Assembly (NCBI RefSeq): GCF_034377145.1
Contig: NZ_CP139707.1
Coordinates: 62,001 to 126,000 of the forward strand
From: Sulfitobacter sp. OXR-159
GTDB lineage: Bacteria > Pseudomonadota > Alphaproteobacteria > Rhodobacterales > Rhodobacteraceae
Direction of reading: 5' to 3'
Length of the DNA: 64,000 nucleotides
The notes beneath the pieces are model-generated. The model saw nothing but the letters and a program-made list of their open reading frames with translations, made no database searches and was not told where the DNA came from. The position numbers were made by a program, and so were the translations under genes. Shown in pieces: positions 44,251 to 53,128 of this stretch. Position 1 is the first letter of the stretch, and each line of letters begins with the position of its first letter.

Positions 44251-44865
44251 ATGAAACAGATGATTGCATTTGGTGCGGTTGGGGTTGCAGCGGTATTTCT
44301 GGCCGGGACGGCCTTTATGGTGCTGCGCGGCGAAGATGATCCCTATGCCTCTTGCCGGTCAAGCCAGGTGGCGGGGGGCGATATTGGCGGTCCGTTCGAA
44401 TTGGTCAACGGCGCGGGCGAAACCGTGACCGATGCCGATGTCATCACCGAGCCTGCCTTGCTCTATTTCGGCTATACCTCTTGCCCCGATGTCTGCCCGC
44501 TGGACGTGGACCGCAACGCCGCCGCCACCGAGATCCTCGATGAGCGCGGCCAAAGCATTACGCCGGTTTTTATCACCGTCGACCCGGCACGCGACACGCC
44601 TGAAGTGGTCGGCGACTTTGCTGAGGTGATGCACCCGCGGATGGTGGGGCTGACCGGATCGCCTGAGCAAGTCAAAGCGGCCAGCCAAGCTTACCGCACA
44701 TACTACAAGGCCCACCCGGCAGATGAGAATGGTGAATACCTCGTCGATCACTCGACCTTCAGCTATCTGGTCATGCCCGAAGAAGGCGTCGTCGACTTTT
44801 TCCGCCGGGAGGTGCGCCCCGAGCAGATGGCGGACAGCATTGGTTGCTTCCTCGATCAAAGCTGA
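44251..44865 (+). CDS. senC: SCO1/SenC/PrrC copper chaperone
   Basis: Membrane-tethered periplasmic thioredoxin-fold protein needed to load copper into cytochrome oxidase; in the Reg system it also links oxidase activity to RegB. 204 residues with an N-terminal anchor (about 5-25), copper ligands Cys78 and Cys82 in SCPDVCP and the third ligand His near 167 in VDHSTF. 52 bases upstream of regA on the same strand. Confidence 0.95.
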   Translation: MKQMIAFGAVGVAAVFLAGTAFMVLRGEDDPYASCRSSQVAGGDIGGPFELVNGAGETVTDADVITEPALLYFGYTSCPDVCPLDVDRNAAATEILDERGQSITPVFITVDPARDTPEVVGDFAEVMHPRMVGLTGSPEQVKAASQAYRTYYKAHPADENGEYLVDHSTFSYLVMPEEGVVDFFRREVRPEQMADSIGCFLDQS

Positions 44866-44917
44866 AATTGACCCGCCGCGATAGCCGCCCCATATTGGCC
44901 TTGGAGAGGGGACGTTG

Positions 44918-45466
44918 ATGCAGGATATTGCTGACTTAGGCCCAGACCGTAGTTTGCTTTTAGTCGATGACGATGAGCCGTTTCTGCGCCGCTTGGCCAA
45001 GGCGATGGAGAAACGCGGCTTTGAGGTGGAAACCGCAGGCTCTGTCGCGGCGGGCAAGGCCATCGCCACCGCGCGTCCCCCGGCCTTTGCCGTGGTTGAT
45101 CTGCGGCTTCAGGATGGCAACGGCCTCGACGTTTTGGAAGTGCTGCGTGACAAACGTGCCGATGCGCGGGTGGTCGTGCTGACGGGCTATGGCGCGATTG
45201 CCACGGCGGTTGCGGCGGTGAAATCAGGCGCCACGGACTACCTCTCAAAACCGGCTGATGCGAATGACATCGTGAATGCGCTTTTGGCAACCGGCGGCGA
45301 TCTGCCCGAGCCGCCGGAGAACCCGATGAGTGCGGACCGCGTGCGGTGGGAGCATATCCAGAGGGTCTATGAGCTTTGTGATCGCAACGTCTCGGAAACC
45401 GCGCGGCGGCTGAACATGCACCGGCGCACCTTGCAGCGCATCTTGGCAAAACGCTCGCCGCGCTAA
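44918..45466 (+). CDS. regA: Response regulator RegA/PrrA
   Basis: DNA-binding partner of RegB controlling respiration, carbon and nitrogen fixation and (where present) photosynthesis genes. 182 residues: receiver domain with acidic pocket VDDDE (16-20), phosphoacceptor Asp61 in VVDLRL, Lys in SKPAD near 110; linker with prolines; C-terminal Fis-type helix-turn-helix VSETARRLNMHRRTLQRIL. An in-frame TTG just precedes the ATG at 44918; GGAGAGGGGA is the ribosome site. Its stop shares bases with a convergent GNAT gene. Confidence 0.96.
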   Translation: MQDIADLGPDRSLLLVDDDEPFLRRLAKAMEKRGFEVETAGSVAAGKAIATARPPAFAVVDLRLQDGNGLDVLEVLRDKRADARVVVLTGYGAIATAVAAVKSGATDYLSKPADANDIVNALLATGGDLPEPPENPMSADRVRWEHIQRVYELCDRNVSETARRLNMHRRTLQRILAKRSPR

Positions 45467-45942
45467 AGCTCGAACCGTTTCCAGATTTTATCGACGCGGG
45501 TGCCATCGGCCAGCGTGCAACTGGGCAGGCGGCGGAAATCCTCGAACCCGCGGCTTTGGTAATAGGCCAACCCGCCTAGATTGTCGGCGCGGATGATCGC
45601 GTGGATATGGGCATAGCCTAGGTCACGCGCGGCAGTCTTTGTCTGCTCGAACAGGGCCGAGCCGATGCCGAACCCCGTCTCTCCCAACCGCACGAAAGTC
45701 GCGACATCCACACCGCCTTCGGGCAGGTCTGGATGGGGCTCTATGTACTGAAAGCCTTTGATCTCTCCCCGCTCGTCTTCGGCCAGATGCCATGCGCTGT
45801 CAGGCGCGGTCATCCAACCTTGCAGCTCGCGCGGGGTGACGGGGGTGACCATGGCGGTGGTGCCGCCCTTGGCGATGATCGCGTTCAGCAAGTCGGCCAA
45901 GGCGCGGATATCAAGCGCCCCGGCACGGCGGACATGGATCAT
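45463..45942 (-). CDS. GNAT-family N-acetyltransferase
   Basis: 159 residues with a GNAT acetyl-CoA-binding loop in the GETGFGIGSALFEQTKTAARDLGY region (about 92-115, in parts) and NLGGLAYYQSRGFEDFRR near 122-139, a common C-terminal GNAT pattern. The substrate is unknown. ATGA overlap with the upstream HD gene suggests co-translation. Its stop TAG overlaps the regA stop. Confidence 0.85.
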   Translation of the reverse strand: MIHVRRAGALDIRALADLLNAIIAKGGTTAMVTPVTPRELQGWMTAPDSAWHLAEDERGEIKGFQYIEPHPDLPEGGVDVATFVRLGETGFGIGSALFEQTKTAARDLGYAHIHAIIRADNLGGLAYYQSRGFEDFRRLPSCTLADGTRVDKIWKRFEL

Positions 45943-46535
45943 GCCATCTCGCGCAGCAGCGCCTCATGGCGTTGGGTAAACTCGGCCCGTACCTCGACCG
46001 GCGGGCGCAGCAGAATGCTAAGCCCCTCCATCAGCGCCGCATCGGGGCGGCCAAAGAAACGGCTCGCCTCGGTTTCGGAAAAGCCCGCGATCTGGCTGGC
46101 CTCCATCCAAGCACTGACGCGGTCCGCCTTTTTGATCTGTTGCTTGACGCGCACCGGCAAGCTGGCAGGCAGGCCAAATCGGACATGTACGGCGGTGGTC
46201 AGCCGGTCATCCAAAGCGCGATAATCCGGCCCAACAGCAGCCTTCACGGGCGAGATCATATCGCCGATCACATATTCCGGTGCGTCATGCAGCAGCGCGG
46301 CCAAGCGCCATTTCGCAGGCGCACGGGGGGCGATCCGGGCAAATATCGTTTCCACCAATAGCGAATGTTCGGCCACCGAATAGGCATAGTCGCCCCGCGT
46401 CTGACCGTTCCACCGCGCGACGAAGGCCAACCCATGGGCGATGTCTTCGATCTCGACATCCACCGGGGTGGGGTCGAGCAGATCTAGCCGTCGACCTGAC
46501 AGCATCCTTTGCCATGCACGTGGTTTCTGCGCCAT
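45939..46535 (-). CDS. HD-domain phosphohydrolase, YfbR-like
   Basis: 198 residues with HD metal ligands: His in VAEHSLLVETIF near 55-66, the LLHDAPEYVIGDMISP motif near 82-97, and a later Asp in KKADRVSAWMEA near 139-150. Resembles the YfbR 5'-deoxynucleotidase family and related HD hydrolases. The nucleotide specificity is inferred only. It forms a two-gene unit with the GNAT gene. Confidence 0.85.
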   Translation of the reverse strand: MAQKPRAWQRMLSGRRLDLLDPTPVDVEIEDIAHGLAFVARWNGQTRGDYAYSVAEHSLLVETIFARIAPRAPAKWRLAALLHDAPEYVIGDMISPVKAAVGPDYRALDDRLTTAVHVRFGLPASLPVRVKQQIKKADRVSAWMEASQIAGFSETEASRFFGRPDAALMEGLSILLRPPVEVRAEFTQRHEALLREMA

Positions 46536-46610
46536 CCGCCGGAGTCCTTACCTCGTGATCCTTGGGAACAAATCCCTGTCAAACCTGTTCATCCCACGAA
46601 GGAGATAATC

Positions 46611-46913
46611 ATGAAACCCGTTTTTTCCGGTACGATATTTGCAGTTACCTTGGCCACCCTCGCAGGTGCCGCGCAGGCAGAAGAAGTCTGCATGCCCGCC
46701 AAGGAAATGAAGTCGGCTCTGATCGATTGGTACGGCGAAGAGCCTGTGCCGGGTCAGCGGGACGACAACAGCCAACTCTGGGCGTCGGATCAATCGGGCA
46801 CATGGACCTTGGTCAAGACATTGGCCGACGGCAATGCCTGTGTGCTGGCCCAAGGCGATGACTGGATGGCGGGGCTGTCGGGCGATAAGCAACTGGCCGC
46901 TCTTCAACGTTGA
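46611..46913 (+). CDS. Small secreted protein of unknown function
   Basis: 100 residues: signal peptide (MKPVFSGTIFAVTLATLAGAA, in part; cleavage after AQA), then a mature domain of about 77 residues with two cysteines (VCMPAKEM and NACVLAQGDDW), probably disulfide-bonded. Related short exported proteins beside ahcY in Rhodobacterales are sometimes mislabelled as S-adenosylhomocysteine hydrolase, to which they have no resemblance. A strong GAAGGAGATAATC ribosome site precedes the ATG. 85 bases upstream of ahcY, same strand. Confidence 0.78.
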   Translation: MKPVFSGTIFAVTLATLAGAAQAEEVCMPAKEMKSALIDWYGEEPVPGQRDDNSQLWASDQSGTWTLVKTLADGNACVLAQGDDWMAGLSGDKQLAALQR

Positions 46914-46998
46914 CCCTGCGGGGGTCATTCCCCATTCACATTGAGAATTCGCGGCGAAGGTGCTAACCGCCCTGCAACACTTCAAACAGGAGCGCCGC

Positions 46999-48390
46999 AT
47001 GGCCCACGACTATATTGTTAAGGATATCAATCTGGCGGCCTACGGGCGCAAAGAGCTGGACATCGCCGAAACCGAAATGCCGGGCTTGATGGCGCTGCGT
47101 GATGAGTACGGTGAAAGCAAGCCGCTGAAAGGATCGCGGATCGTCGGCTCCTTGCACATGACCATCCAGACCGCCGTTCTGATCGAGACGCTTGTCGCAC
47201 TTGGCGCGGATGTGCGTTGGGCATCCTGCAACATCTTTTCCACCCAAGATCACGCCGCGGCGGCGATTGCCGAAGCAGGCGTTCCGGTCTTCGCCATCAA
47301 AGGCCAGTCGTTGGTTGAACATTGGGATTACCTCGACAAATCCTTCATGTTCCCCAATGGCCCGAACCTGATTCTTGACGATGGCGGCGATGCGACGCTG
47401 TACATTCTGCTGGGCGCGCGCGTTGAGAATGGCGAAGACGAACTGATCGCTGTGCCAAAGTCTGAGGAAGAAGAAGCGATCTTCGCTCAGATCAAGAAGC
47501 GTATGGCGGAAAGCCCCGGCTGGTTCACCAAGATGCGCGACCAGATCAAAGGTGTATCCGAAGAGACAACCACCGGCGTGCACCGTCTCTATGATCTGGT
47601 GAAACAGGGCCAATTGCCCTTCCCCGCGATCAATGTGAACGACTCTGTCACCAAGTCGAAGTTCGACAACAAATACGGCTGTAAAGAGAGCCTCGTCGAC
47701 GGTATCCGCCGCGCCACCGACACGATGATGGCCGGTAAGGTCGCTGTTGTGATGGGCTATGGCGATGTGGGCAAAGGCTCTGCCGCGTCGCTGAGCGGTG
47801 CTGGCGCGCGCGTCAAGGTCACCGAAGTCGATCCCATCTGCGCGTTGCAAGCAGCGATGGACGGTTTTGAAGTCGTGCTGCTGGAAGATGTCGTGGCAAC
47901 TGCCGATATCTTCATCACCACCACCGGCAACAAGGACGTCATCCGCATCGAGCATATGCGCGAGATGAAGGACATGGCGATTGTTGGCAACATCGGCCAC
48001 TTCGACAATGAAATCCAAGTTGCTGCGCTGAAGAACCATAAATGGACCAACATCAAAGAACAGGTGGACATGATCGAGATGCCGAACGGCAATCGTCTGA
48101 TCCTGCTCTCCGAAGGCCGCCTGCTGAACCTCGGCAATGCCACCGGCCACCCGTCCTTCGTGATGTCCGCCTCCTTTACCAACCAAGTGTTGGCGCAGAT
48201 CGAACTGTGGGAGAACACCGACAAATACGGCAACGACGTTTATATCCTGCCCAAACATCTGGATGAGAAAGTCGCCCGTCTGCATCTCGACCGGATCGGC
48301 GTGAAGCTCTCAAAACTGAACCCCGAACAGGCCGCCTATATCGGTGTGACGCCTGAAGGCCCGTTCAAGCCCGAGCATTACCGCTACTAA
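46999..48390 (+). CDS. ahcY: Adenosylhomocysteinase (S-adenosylhomocysteine hydrolase)
   Basis: Splits SAH into adenosine and homocysteine, keeping methylation reactions running. 463 residues, NAD-dependent: substrate block [31 protein letters not shown] (in parts, about 52-82), catalytic Lys/Asp region [11 protein letters not shown] near 215-225, NAD loop [16 protein letters not shown] near 252-267, and the C-terminal KPEHYRY that reaches into the neighbouring subunit. The ATG at 46999 follows CAGGAG. Ends in a strong terminator. Confidence 0.97.
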   Translation: MAHDYIVKDINLAAYGRKELDIAETEMPGLMALRDEYGESKPLKGSRIVGSLHMTIQTAVLIETLVALGADVRWASCNIFSTQDHAAAAIAEAGVPVFAIKGQSLVEHWDYLDKSFMFPNGPNLILDDGGDATLYILLGARVENGEDELIAVPKSEEEEAIFAQIKKRMAESPGWFTKMRDQIKGVSEETTTGVHRLYDLVKQGQLPFPAINVNDSVTKSKFDNKYGCKESLVDGIRRATDTMMAGKVAVVMGYGDVGKGSAASLSGAGARVKVTEVDPICALQAAMDGFEVVLLEDVVATADIFITTTGNKDVIRIEHMREMKDMAIVGNIGHFDNEIQVAALKNHKWTNIKEQVDMIEMPNGNRLILLSEGRLLNLGNATGHPSFVMSASFTNQVLAQIELWENTDKYGNDVYILPKHLDEKVARLHLDRIGVKLSKLNPEQAAYIGVTPEGPFKPEHYRY

Positions 48391-48422
48391 ATCGCAAAGA
48401 GTTCCCTCTTTGGTAAGGTTTC

Positions 48423-48457
48423 AACGCCGCCCCGCAGACCGTCGGGGCGGCGTTTTT
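48423..48457 (+). terminator. ahcY terminator
   Basis: AACGCCGCCCC, a 10-base loop, GGGGCGGCGTT, then TTT: a perfect 11-bp G/C-rich stem with five Ts in the tail. Confidence 0.88.
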
Positions 48458-48596
48458 GTATTAAAGTACTGAAACTCCTCAGGAAATGCGGCCCATCGGC
48501 GGATTCAAGCAAATATCTGCCGGTAGCAAATGGCGGGCGGAACATAGTCACCCGGGCGGTGTTTCTTCCCCAGACCACTGAAAAGGAGTATCGAAA

Positions 48597-49508
48597 ATGA
48601 AACGTACATTCCTGAAATCCACCGTCGCCGCCCTTGCACTGACTGCGGGCACCGCATTCGCTCAGACTGCCGACACCGAAGCCGGTGCAGCAGCAGAGGC
48701 CGAGGCCACAATCTCGGGTGAGAGCGTAAGCGACACCGCCAACGATTTGACCGCCACTGTTGAGAAACAGGCCGAGCAAACCGCTGAGATGTCGCGTGAG
48801 AATTCCGACGACTACGATGGAACCAACGACCCCAACAAAACCGACGAAATTCTGACCGCCCCGACAGAGAGCGCGGAAATCGAAGGTGAAACCGAAGTCG
48901 ACAACGAAGCGGAGCTGACCGCCGAAACCGATGGCGTGACCCCGTCGACGGATGCCGAAGCCGATCTGGCCGGGAACGCGGACTCAGAGTCGAACTCGAC
49001 CCTGAGCACCGACACCAGCGGCACTGTCACAACAGAGACAGACACCGATCTGGCAGCCGATGAAGACGCCGATATCGACAGCGAAATGACTGCCGAGATC
49101 GAAGGCGAAGCTGAGACCGATCTGGAAGAGAATGTCGCTTCGGACACCGAAGCGAACATGGAAACAGACGTCACACGCACCGACACCGGCATGAGCAATG
49201 CCTTCTCCGGTATGGTTGTGGGTGATCTGGTCGGCCTGACCGTCGTGGAAGCGGATGGCGACACCATCGGTGACATCGACTATGTGATCAAAACTGACGC
49301 TGGTTATGCCGCTGTCGTTGGTGTGGGTGGCTTCCTTGGCCTTGGCGAACACACCGTCGCCGTGCCGCTTGAGGAAATCTCCATGGCCGCCGAAAATGAC
49401 CTGAAGCTGAGCTCTTGGACCAAAGCCGAGCTGGAAGCCCAGCCGGAAGTTGATGAAGATACAATCGAAGGTCTCGAAGACGACGTCCGTCTTGACGACG
49501 CATCCTAA
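48597..49508 (+). CDS. Exported acidic PRC-barrel protein
   Basis: 303 residues: signal peptide ending AFA (residues 1-22), a long disordered segment (about 23-195) of Glu, Asp, Thr, Ala and Ser with almost no hydrophobic residues and degenerate E-T/D-A units, then a PRC-barrel domain (about 199-285; MVVGDLVGLTVVEADGDTIGDIDYVI, in parts). PRC-barrels in exported proteins of this group are of unknown role; in the cytosol they occur in RimM and photosynthetic reaction centre H. AAAAGGAG precedes the ATG. Flanked by terminators on both sides, so it is its own unit. Confidence 0.85.
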   Translation: MKRTFLKSTVAALALTAGTAFAQTADTEAGAAAEAEATISGESVSDTANDLTATVEKQAEQTAEMSRENSDDYDGTNDPNKTDEILTAPTESAEIEGETEVDNEAELTAETDGVTPSTDAEADLAGNADSESNSTLSTDTSGTVTTETDTDLAADEDADIDSEMTAEIEGEAETDLEENVASDTEANMETDVTRTDTGMSNAFSGMVVGDLVGLTVVEADGDTIGDIDYVIKTDAGYAAVVGVGGFLGLGEHTVAVPLEEISMAAENDLKLSSWTKAELEAQPEVDEDTIEGLEDDVRLDDAS

Positions 49509-49530
49509 GCGACCCGCGATATCGAACTCA

Positions 49531-49555
49531 GAGGCGCCCCATCGGGCGCCTCTTT
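49531..49555 (+). terminator. Terminator of the PRC-barrel gene
   Basis: GAGGCGCCC, CATC loop, GGGCGCCTC, then TTT: a perfect 9-bp stem with a tetraloop. Confidence 0.8.
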
Positions 49556-49652
49556 GCGTATGGGGGCGTGGCTGACGGTCGTGGTCGACGGGGGCAGTCA
49601 GCCGGGGTCGCAAAATAAATCTTTTGCAAAACAGGGTTATGGCCTTAGGCTC

Positions 49653-49676
49653 CGGTTTCAGGAACCCCTGAAGCCG
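49653..49676 (+). promoter_or_regulatory. Leader hairpin before the DUF2853 gene
   Basis: CGGTTTCAGG, AACC loop, CCTGAAGCCG: a 10-bp stem with one G-U pair, without a T-run, placed just 9 bases before the TTGGAGAG ribosome site. A structured 5' leader or RNA-stability element is possible; it could also be a weak terminator remnant. Confidence 0.35.
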
Positions 49677-49697
49677 AAGTTACTGTTGGAGAGATTT

Positions 49698-50039
49698 ATG
49701 GGCAAGCGTGACGAATGGATCGCGAAATACGCCGAGGACCTGAAGAATAAATGCGGCATGGACCCGGATATGGACCTTTTGACCAAGGTGACCATCGGTT
49801 GCGGTCCGTCGATCTACAACGCCGACGCGCAAACGGTGTCTGCCGGTGATACGGCTGAATTGAACACCGTAAAGGACAACTTCCTTATCAAGAAACTCGG
49901 CCTGCCGGATGATGAGCACCTCATGGGTGGCATCCAGAAAGTGATTGAAACCTATGGCCGGTCAGAGCGGAACAAGTACCGCGCCGTGGTCTATTACATG
50001 CTGGTCAAACATTTCGGCAAAGAGTCTGTCTACGGCTAA
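49698..50039 (+). CDS. DUF2853 family protein
   Basis: 113 residues, soluble, mostly helical, starting MGKRDEWIAKYAEDLKNKCG and containing the conserved LTKVTIGCGPSIYNADA block (about 28-44) and a basic C-terminal helix (YRAVVYYMLVKHFGKE). Conserved in alphaproteobacteria; function unknown. It is transcribed alone, between a leader hairpin and a strong terminator. The ATG at 49698 follows TTGGAGAG. Confidence 0.88.
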   Translation: MGKRDEWIAKYAEDLKNKCGMDPDMDLLTKVTIGCGPSIYNADAQTVSAGDTAELNTVKDNFLIKKLGLPDDEHLMGGIQKVIETYGRSERNKYRAVVYYMLVKHFGKESVYG

Positions 50040-50072
50040 TTGCCGGAAAGACTTACCAAAACCTTACCTCGG

Positions 50073-50105
50073 ACGCGCGCTTGGTTAAGCGCGCGTTTCG
50101 TTTTT
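50073..50105 (+). terminator. Terminator of the DUF2853 gene
   Basis: ACGCGCGCTT, GGTT loop, AAGCGCGCGT, then TTCGTTTTT: a perfect 10-bp stem with a strong T-tail. Confidence 0.88.
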
Positions 50106-50114
50106 GATGGGGCT

Positions 50115-50268
50115 TTGACACAGTAGAAAGTTGAGAAATTCAATGACTTCTGCTATCAGTCTTATATCGGCTTGATGCGCTGATAAGAGTTTAAAGAACA
50201 TGTGTGGTGGTTTTGGGAGCACATGGGGTGAGAAGGGTTCTGGCGGGGTGCCGGAACCCTTTTTCGTT
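50115..50268 (+). ncRNA. Candidate small RNA with own promoter and terminator
   Basis: TTGACA at 50115-50120 and TTCAAT at 50139-50144 (18-base spacer) form a possible promoter. About 115 bases follow with no ribosomal protein or known gene. Two hairpins appear: CATGTG (50199-50204) with CACATG (50220-50225), and AGGGTTCTGGC (50234-50244) with GCCGGAACCCT (50250-50260) followed by TTTTCGTTT, a textbook terminator not belonging to any coding gene. An ATG at 50200 opens a 37-codon reading frame (MCGGFGSTWG...), but it runs through the terminator and has no good ribosome site. No family recognised. Confidence 0.45.
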
Positions 50269-50306
50269 TCCCAATCGTTAATTTTGGCCGGTCTTAGGGC
50301 CCGACC

Positions 50307-50726
50307 CTAGGGCGCAGTCTTACCCAAAGCGCAGATAAGGTCCCATTCAGCTTCGGTCACAGGTTGCACCGATAGGCGGGAGTTTTTCACCAGCACCATA
50401 TCCTCCAGCCGTGGGTCGGCCTTGATCGTATCCAGTGTCACAGGCAGGCTGAACGACCGCGCCGCTTTGATATCCACACATTCCCAACGCGGGTCATCGG
50501 TGCTGCTGTCGGGATGCGCTTCTGCGCAGACTTCGACGATGCCGACAACCTCGCGGTCTTTCTGAGAGTGGTAGAAGAACCCCAGATCGCCAACCTTCAT
50601 CTCGCGCATGAAGTTGCGCGCTTGATAGTTGCGCACGCCGTCCCATTCCTCGCCCGCGTCACCTTTGGCCTTTTGGTCGGCCCAGCTCCATGTTGCGGGT
50701 TCGGATTTGAACAACCAATAGGCCAT
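50307..50726 (-). CDS. EVE-domain protein
   Basis: 139 residues; EVE (PUA-like) fold starting YWLFKSEPATWSW with the signature VRNYQARNFMREMKVGDLGFFYHS (in parts, about 33-55). EVE domains bind modified nucleobases in RNA or DNA. Follows the YciI gene with a one-base TAATG overlap and so belongs to the leftward tsaD-gpsA-YciI-EVE unit, a common order in this group. An upstream in-frame start at 50747 lacks family support. Confidence 0.92.
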   Translation of the reverse strand: MAYWLFKSEPATWSWADQKAKGDAGEEWDGVRNYQARNFMREMKVGDLGFFYHSQKDREVVGIVEVCAEAHPDSSTDDPRWECVDIKAARSFSLPVTLDTIKADPRLEDMVLVKNSRLSVQPVTEAEWDLICALGKTAP

Positions 50727-50998
50727 TAGCCGATCACCCGGTTCCAATGGGTCAGGGTCACGCTTTGGAACAGACCAGCCTTGGCATAGGGGTCATTCGC
50801 GGCCCAATCCTCGGCTGCGGCCATATCTGGGACATCCAGAATGATGAGCGAGCCGATCATGCCGCCTTCGGCATTCAGCAGCGGGCCAGCTTGGGCTACG
50901 GCATCGCTGGATTTGAGATAGGCCAAATGGTCGGGCCGGTTTTCCTGACGGATCGGCAGGCCATCGGCTTTGTCATGGGCGGTCAGGGCAACAAACAT
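50726..50998 (-). CDS. YciI family protein
   Basis: 90 residues, ferredoxin-like fold with the NRPDHLAYL motif near 20-28 (conserved His) and a later Asp in the WAANDPYAKAGLF block. The family has weak dehydrochlorinase-like or structural roles; here the function is unknown. Its ATG lies one base from the gpsA stop, with the ribosome site AAGGAAGAAT inside the gpsA end. Confidence 0.88.
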   Translation of the reverse strand: MFVALTAHDKADGLPIRQENRPDHLAYLKSSDAVAQAGPLLNAEGGMIGSLIILDVPDMAAAEDWAANDPYAKAGLFQSVTLTHWNRVIG

Positions 50999-50999
50999 A

Positions 51000-51953
51000 T
51001 CATTCTTCCTTTAGGGGGCGGGTCAGTAGTGATTTCATGGCGCCAGCCACATCTAACTGGTTGTCGAGCAGCCCGGCAACCGCACGTGTAATCGGCATAT
51101 CGAGCGCAGCCTCGCAGGCAAGTGCATCCACAGCGCGCGCGGTGGCGGCTCCTTCGACCGTGGTCGACTGGTCAAACGGCGTGCCTTGGCCCAGCGATTG
51201 GCCCAGCCGGTAGTTGCGCGATTGCTCTGAGGTGCAGGTCAGCGTCAGATCGCCAAAGCCCGAAAGCCCGGCCAGCGTTGTCGGCTCCGCCTTCAGATGC
51301 GCGGCGAGGCGCTGCATTTCGGCATATCCGCGCGTCATCAGCGCGGCCCGCGCGCTTTCCCCCAGCCCTGCACCAATCGCGGCCCCGCTCGCGATGGCGA
51401 CGACGTTCTTCAGCGCCCCGCCCAGTTCCGCGCCAATTGTATCCGTGGTGCGGTAAAGCCGCAGGTTCGCCGTGGTCAACTCCGCCTGCAGGTATTTGCC
51501 CGCCTTCGCATCCGCACAGGCCAAAGTCAGCGCGGTGGGCAAGCCGCGGGCGATATCAGCGGCAAAGCTTGGCCCCGTCAGGATCGCGGCCGTGGCATCG
51601 GGGATGGTTTGGGTGATCACGCTCACCGGTCCGACACCGCTGCTGAGTTCGATCCCCTTGCAGCAGGCCACCAGATGTTTCCCGTGAAGCGCGTCTTTGT
51701 GGTCTTCCAAGACACTGCGCAGCCGCTGCATTGGCACGGCCAGCAACAGGATTTTTGCCCCGCTCGCTTCCTCAAGGCTATCCGTCACCGTGAGCGTATC
51801 AGGGAAAGGGCACCCCGGAAGGCGTTTGGTATTCTCACGGCGCTTGGCCATATCCCCCGCATCACGCGCCCAAAGCGTCACCGGCCCTTTGCCCGCCAGC
51901 GAGATTGCCAGCGCCGTGCCGAATGCCCCTGCGCCAAGGACGGAAACGCTCAT
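51000..51953 (-). CDS. gpsA: Glycerol-3-phosphate dehydrogenase [NAD(P)+]
   Basis: Makes sn-glycerol-3-phosphate from dihydroxyacetone phosphate for phospholipids. 317 residues: Rossmann loop [17 protein letters not shown] at 4-20, [17 protein letters not shown] near 138, the catalytic lysine in [16 protein letters not shown] near 186, and [19 protein letters not shown] near 240 (in part). Overlaps tsaD by 4 bases. Confidence 0.96.
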   Translation of the reverse strand: MSVSVLGAGAFGTALAISLAGKGPVTLWARDAGDMAKRRENTKRLPGCPFPDTLTVTDSLEEASGAKILLLAVPMQRLRSVLEDHKDALHGKHLVACCKGIELSSGVGPVSVITQTIPDATAAILTGPSFAADIARGLPTALTLACADAKAGKYLQAELTTANLRLYRTTDTIGAELGGALKNVVAIASGAAIGAGLGESARAALMTRGYAEMQRLAAHLKAEPTTLAGLSGFGDLTLTCTSEQSRNYRLGQSLGQGTPFDQSTTVEGAATARAVDALACEAALDMPITRAVAGLLDNQLDVAGAMKSLLTRPLKEE

Positions 51954-53053
51954 GCCTTGGCCCCCTTTTTGCCACTGCCCAGCATCGAAGGCCGTGCGGT
52001 ATCCAGTGGCCAGCGGGGACGTGCCGAGAGTGTCAGATCATCGGCCTCGCGCAGGGCGGCTTGCTCTCCAGCAGCGAAGGCGATCATCGCGGCGTTATCG
52101 GTGCAAAGCGCCAGCGGCGGAGCGACGAAACGCGCCTGCTGTTCCGCTGCAACAGTCTCTAAAGCGGCACGGATGGACTTGTTTGCCGCCACCCCGCCTG
52201 CCACACAAAGGCCCCGCGCACCCTCTGCTGGATACTCCGCAAAGGCGCGGCGGGTCTTATGGGCAAGCACATCGACCACGGCTGCTTGAAACCCTGCCGC
52301 CAGATCCGCCTGATCTTGTCGGGTCAGCCCGCCACGCTCTGCCACGCATTTGTCGCGAGCGCGCAGCACGGCGGTTTTCAGGCCCGAAAAAGACATGTCG
52401 CAGCCGTCACGATCCAACAGCGGGCGCGGCAGGGCGAAGCGGTTGGGCTCGCCCTCCTGCGCGCATTTCTCGATTGACGGCCCCCCGGGCTGCGGCAGCC
52501 CCAACAGCCGCGCAACCTTGTCAAAGGCTTCGCCCGGCGCGTCATCAATGGTGCCGCCAAGACGGTCAAAACTCTCCGGTCCCCGCACCAGCAGGAACTG
52601 GCAATGTCCGCCCGACACCAGCAACATCAGATAGGGATAGGGTACATCATCGGTCAGCCGCGGCGTCAGCGCGTGGCCCGCCAGATGGTTCACCCCATAA
52701 AGCGGTTTGCCCGTCGCCGCCGAAAGCCCCTTGGCACACATTACGCCTGAGACAACTCCGCCGATCAGCCCCGGCCCCGCAGTGACGGCGATGGCATCGA
52801 TCTGCGGCAGGCCGATCCCAGCCTCGGCCAAGGCCTCTTCGACACAGTGATCCAGTTTTTCCGCATGAGCGCGGGCGGCAATCTCGGGCACGACGCCGCC
52901 AAAGTCGGCGTGCAATTCGGTCTGGCCTGCCACAACCGAGGCCAGCACCGTGCCGCGCCCATCCTCGCCCATACGCACCACGGCGGCGGCGGTATCGTCG
53001 CAACTGCTTTCCAAACCAAGGATCAAGCGGGTCTGAGGCTGGGTAGAGGGCAT
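51950..53053 (-). CDS. tsaD: tRNA N6-adenosine threonylcarbamoyltransferase TsaD
   Basis: Transfers the threonylcarbamoyl group to A37 of tRNA, together with TsaB and TsaE. 367 residues: ASKHA/ASHKA nucleotide fold with [15 protein letters not shown] at 12-26, [17 protein letters not shown] near 52-68, the metal site NHLAGH near 115-120, and [12 protein letters not shown] near 317. I took the ATG at 53051-53053; the frame stays open far upstream without family similarity. Divergent from hemD. Confidence 0.96.
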   Translation of the reverse strand: MPSTQPQTRLILGLESSCDDTAAAVVRMGEDGRGTVLASVVAGQTELHADFGGVVPEIAARAHAEKLDHCVEEALAEAGIGLPQIDAIAVTAGPGLIGGVVSGVMCAKGLSAATGKPLYGVNHLAGHALTPRLTDDVPYPYLMLLVSGGHCQFLLVRGPESFDRLGGTIDDAPGEAFDKVARLLGLPQPGGPSIEKCAQEGEPNRFALPRPLLDRDGCDMSFSGLKTAVLRARDKCVAERGGLTRQDQADLAAGFQAAVVDVLAHKTRRAFAEYPAEGARGLCVAGGVAANKSIRAALETVAAEQQARFVAPPLALCTDNAAMIAFAAGEQAALREADDLTLSARPRWPLDTARPSMLGSGKKGAKA

Positions 53054-53128
53054 GGGGGCTTTCCGTTGCAAGGCACCTGTACCGCAGGTAACACCGCTAT
53101 CACGCGCAAACAATGCCGGAGCCTTGTG

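Noticed and set aside
46914..46998. SAH or SAM/SAH riboswitch before ahcY
   Set aside because: The 85-base leader lacks the conserved core strings I know for these families, and it is too short for a full SAH riboswitch with expression platform.
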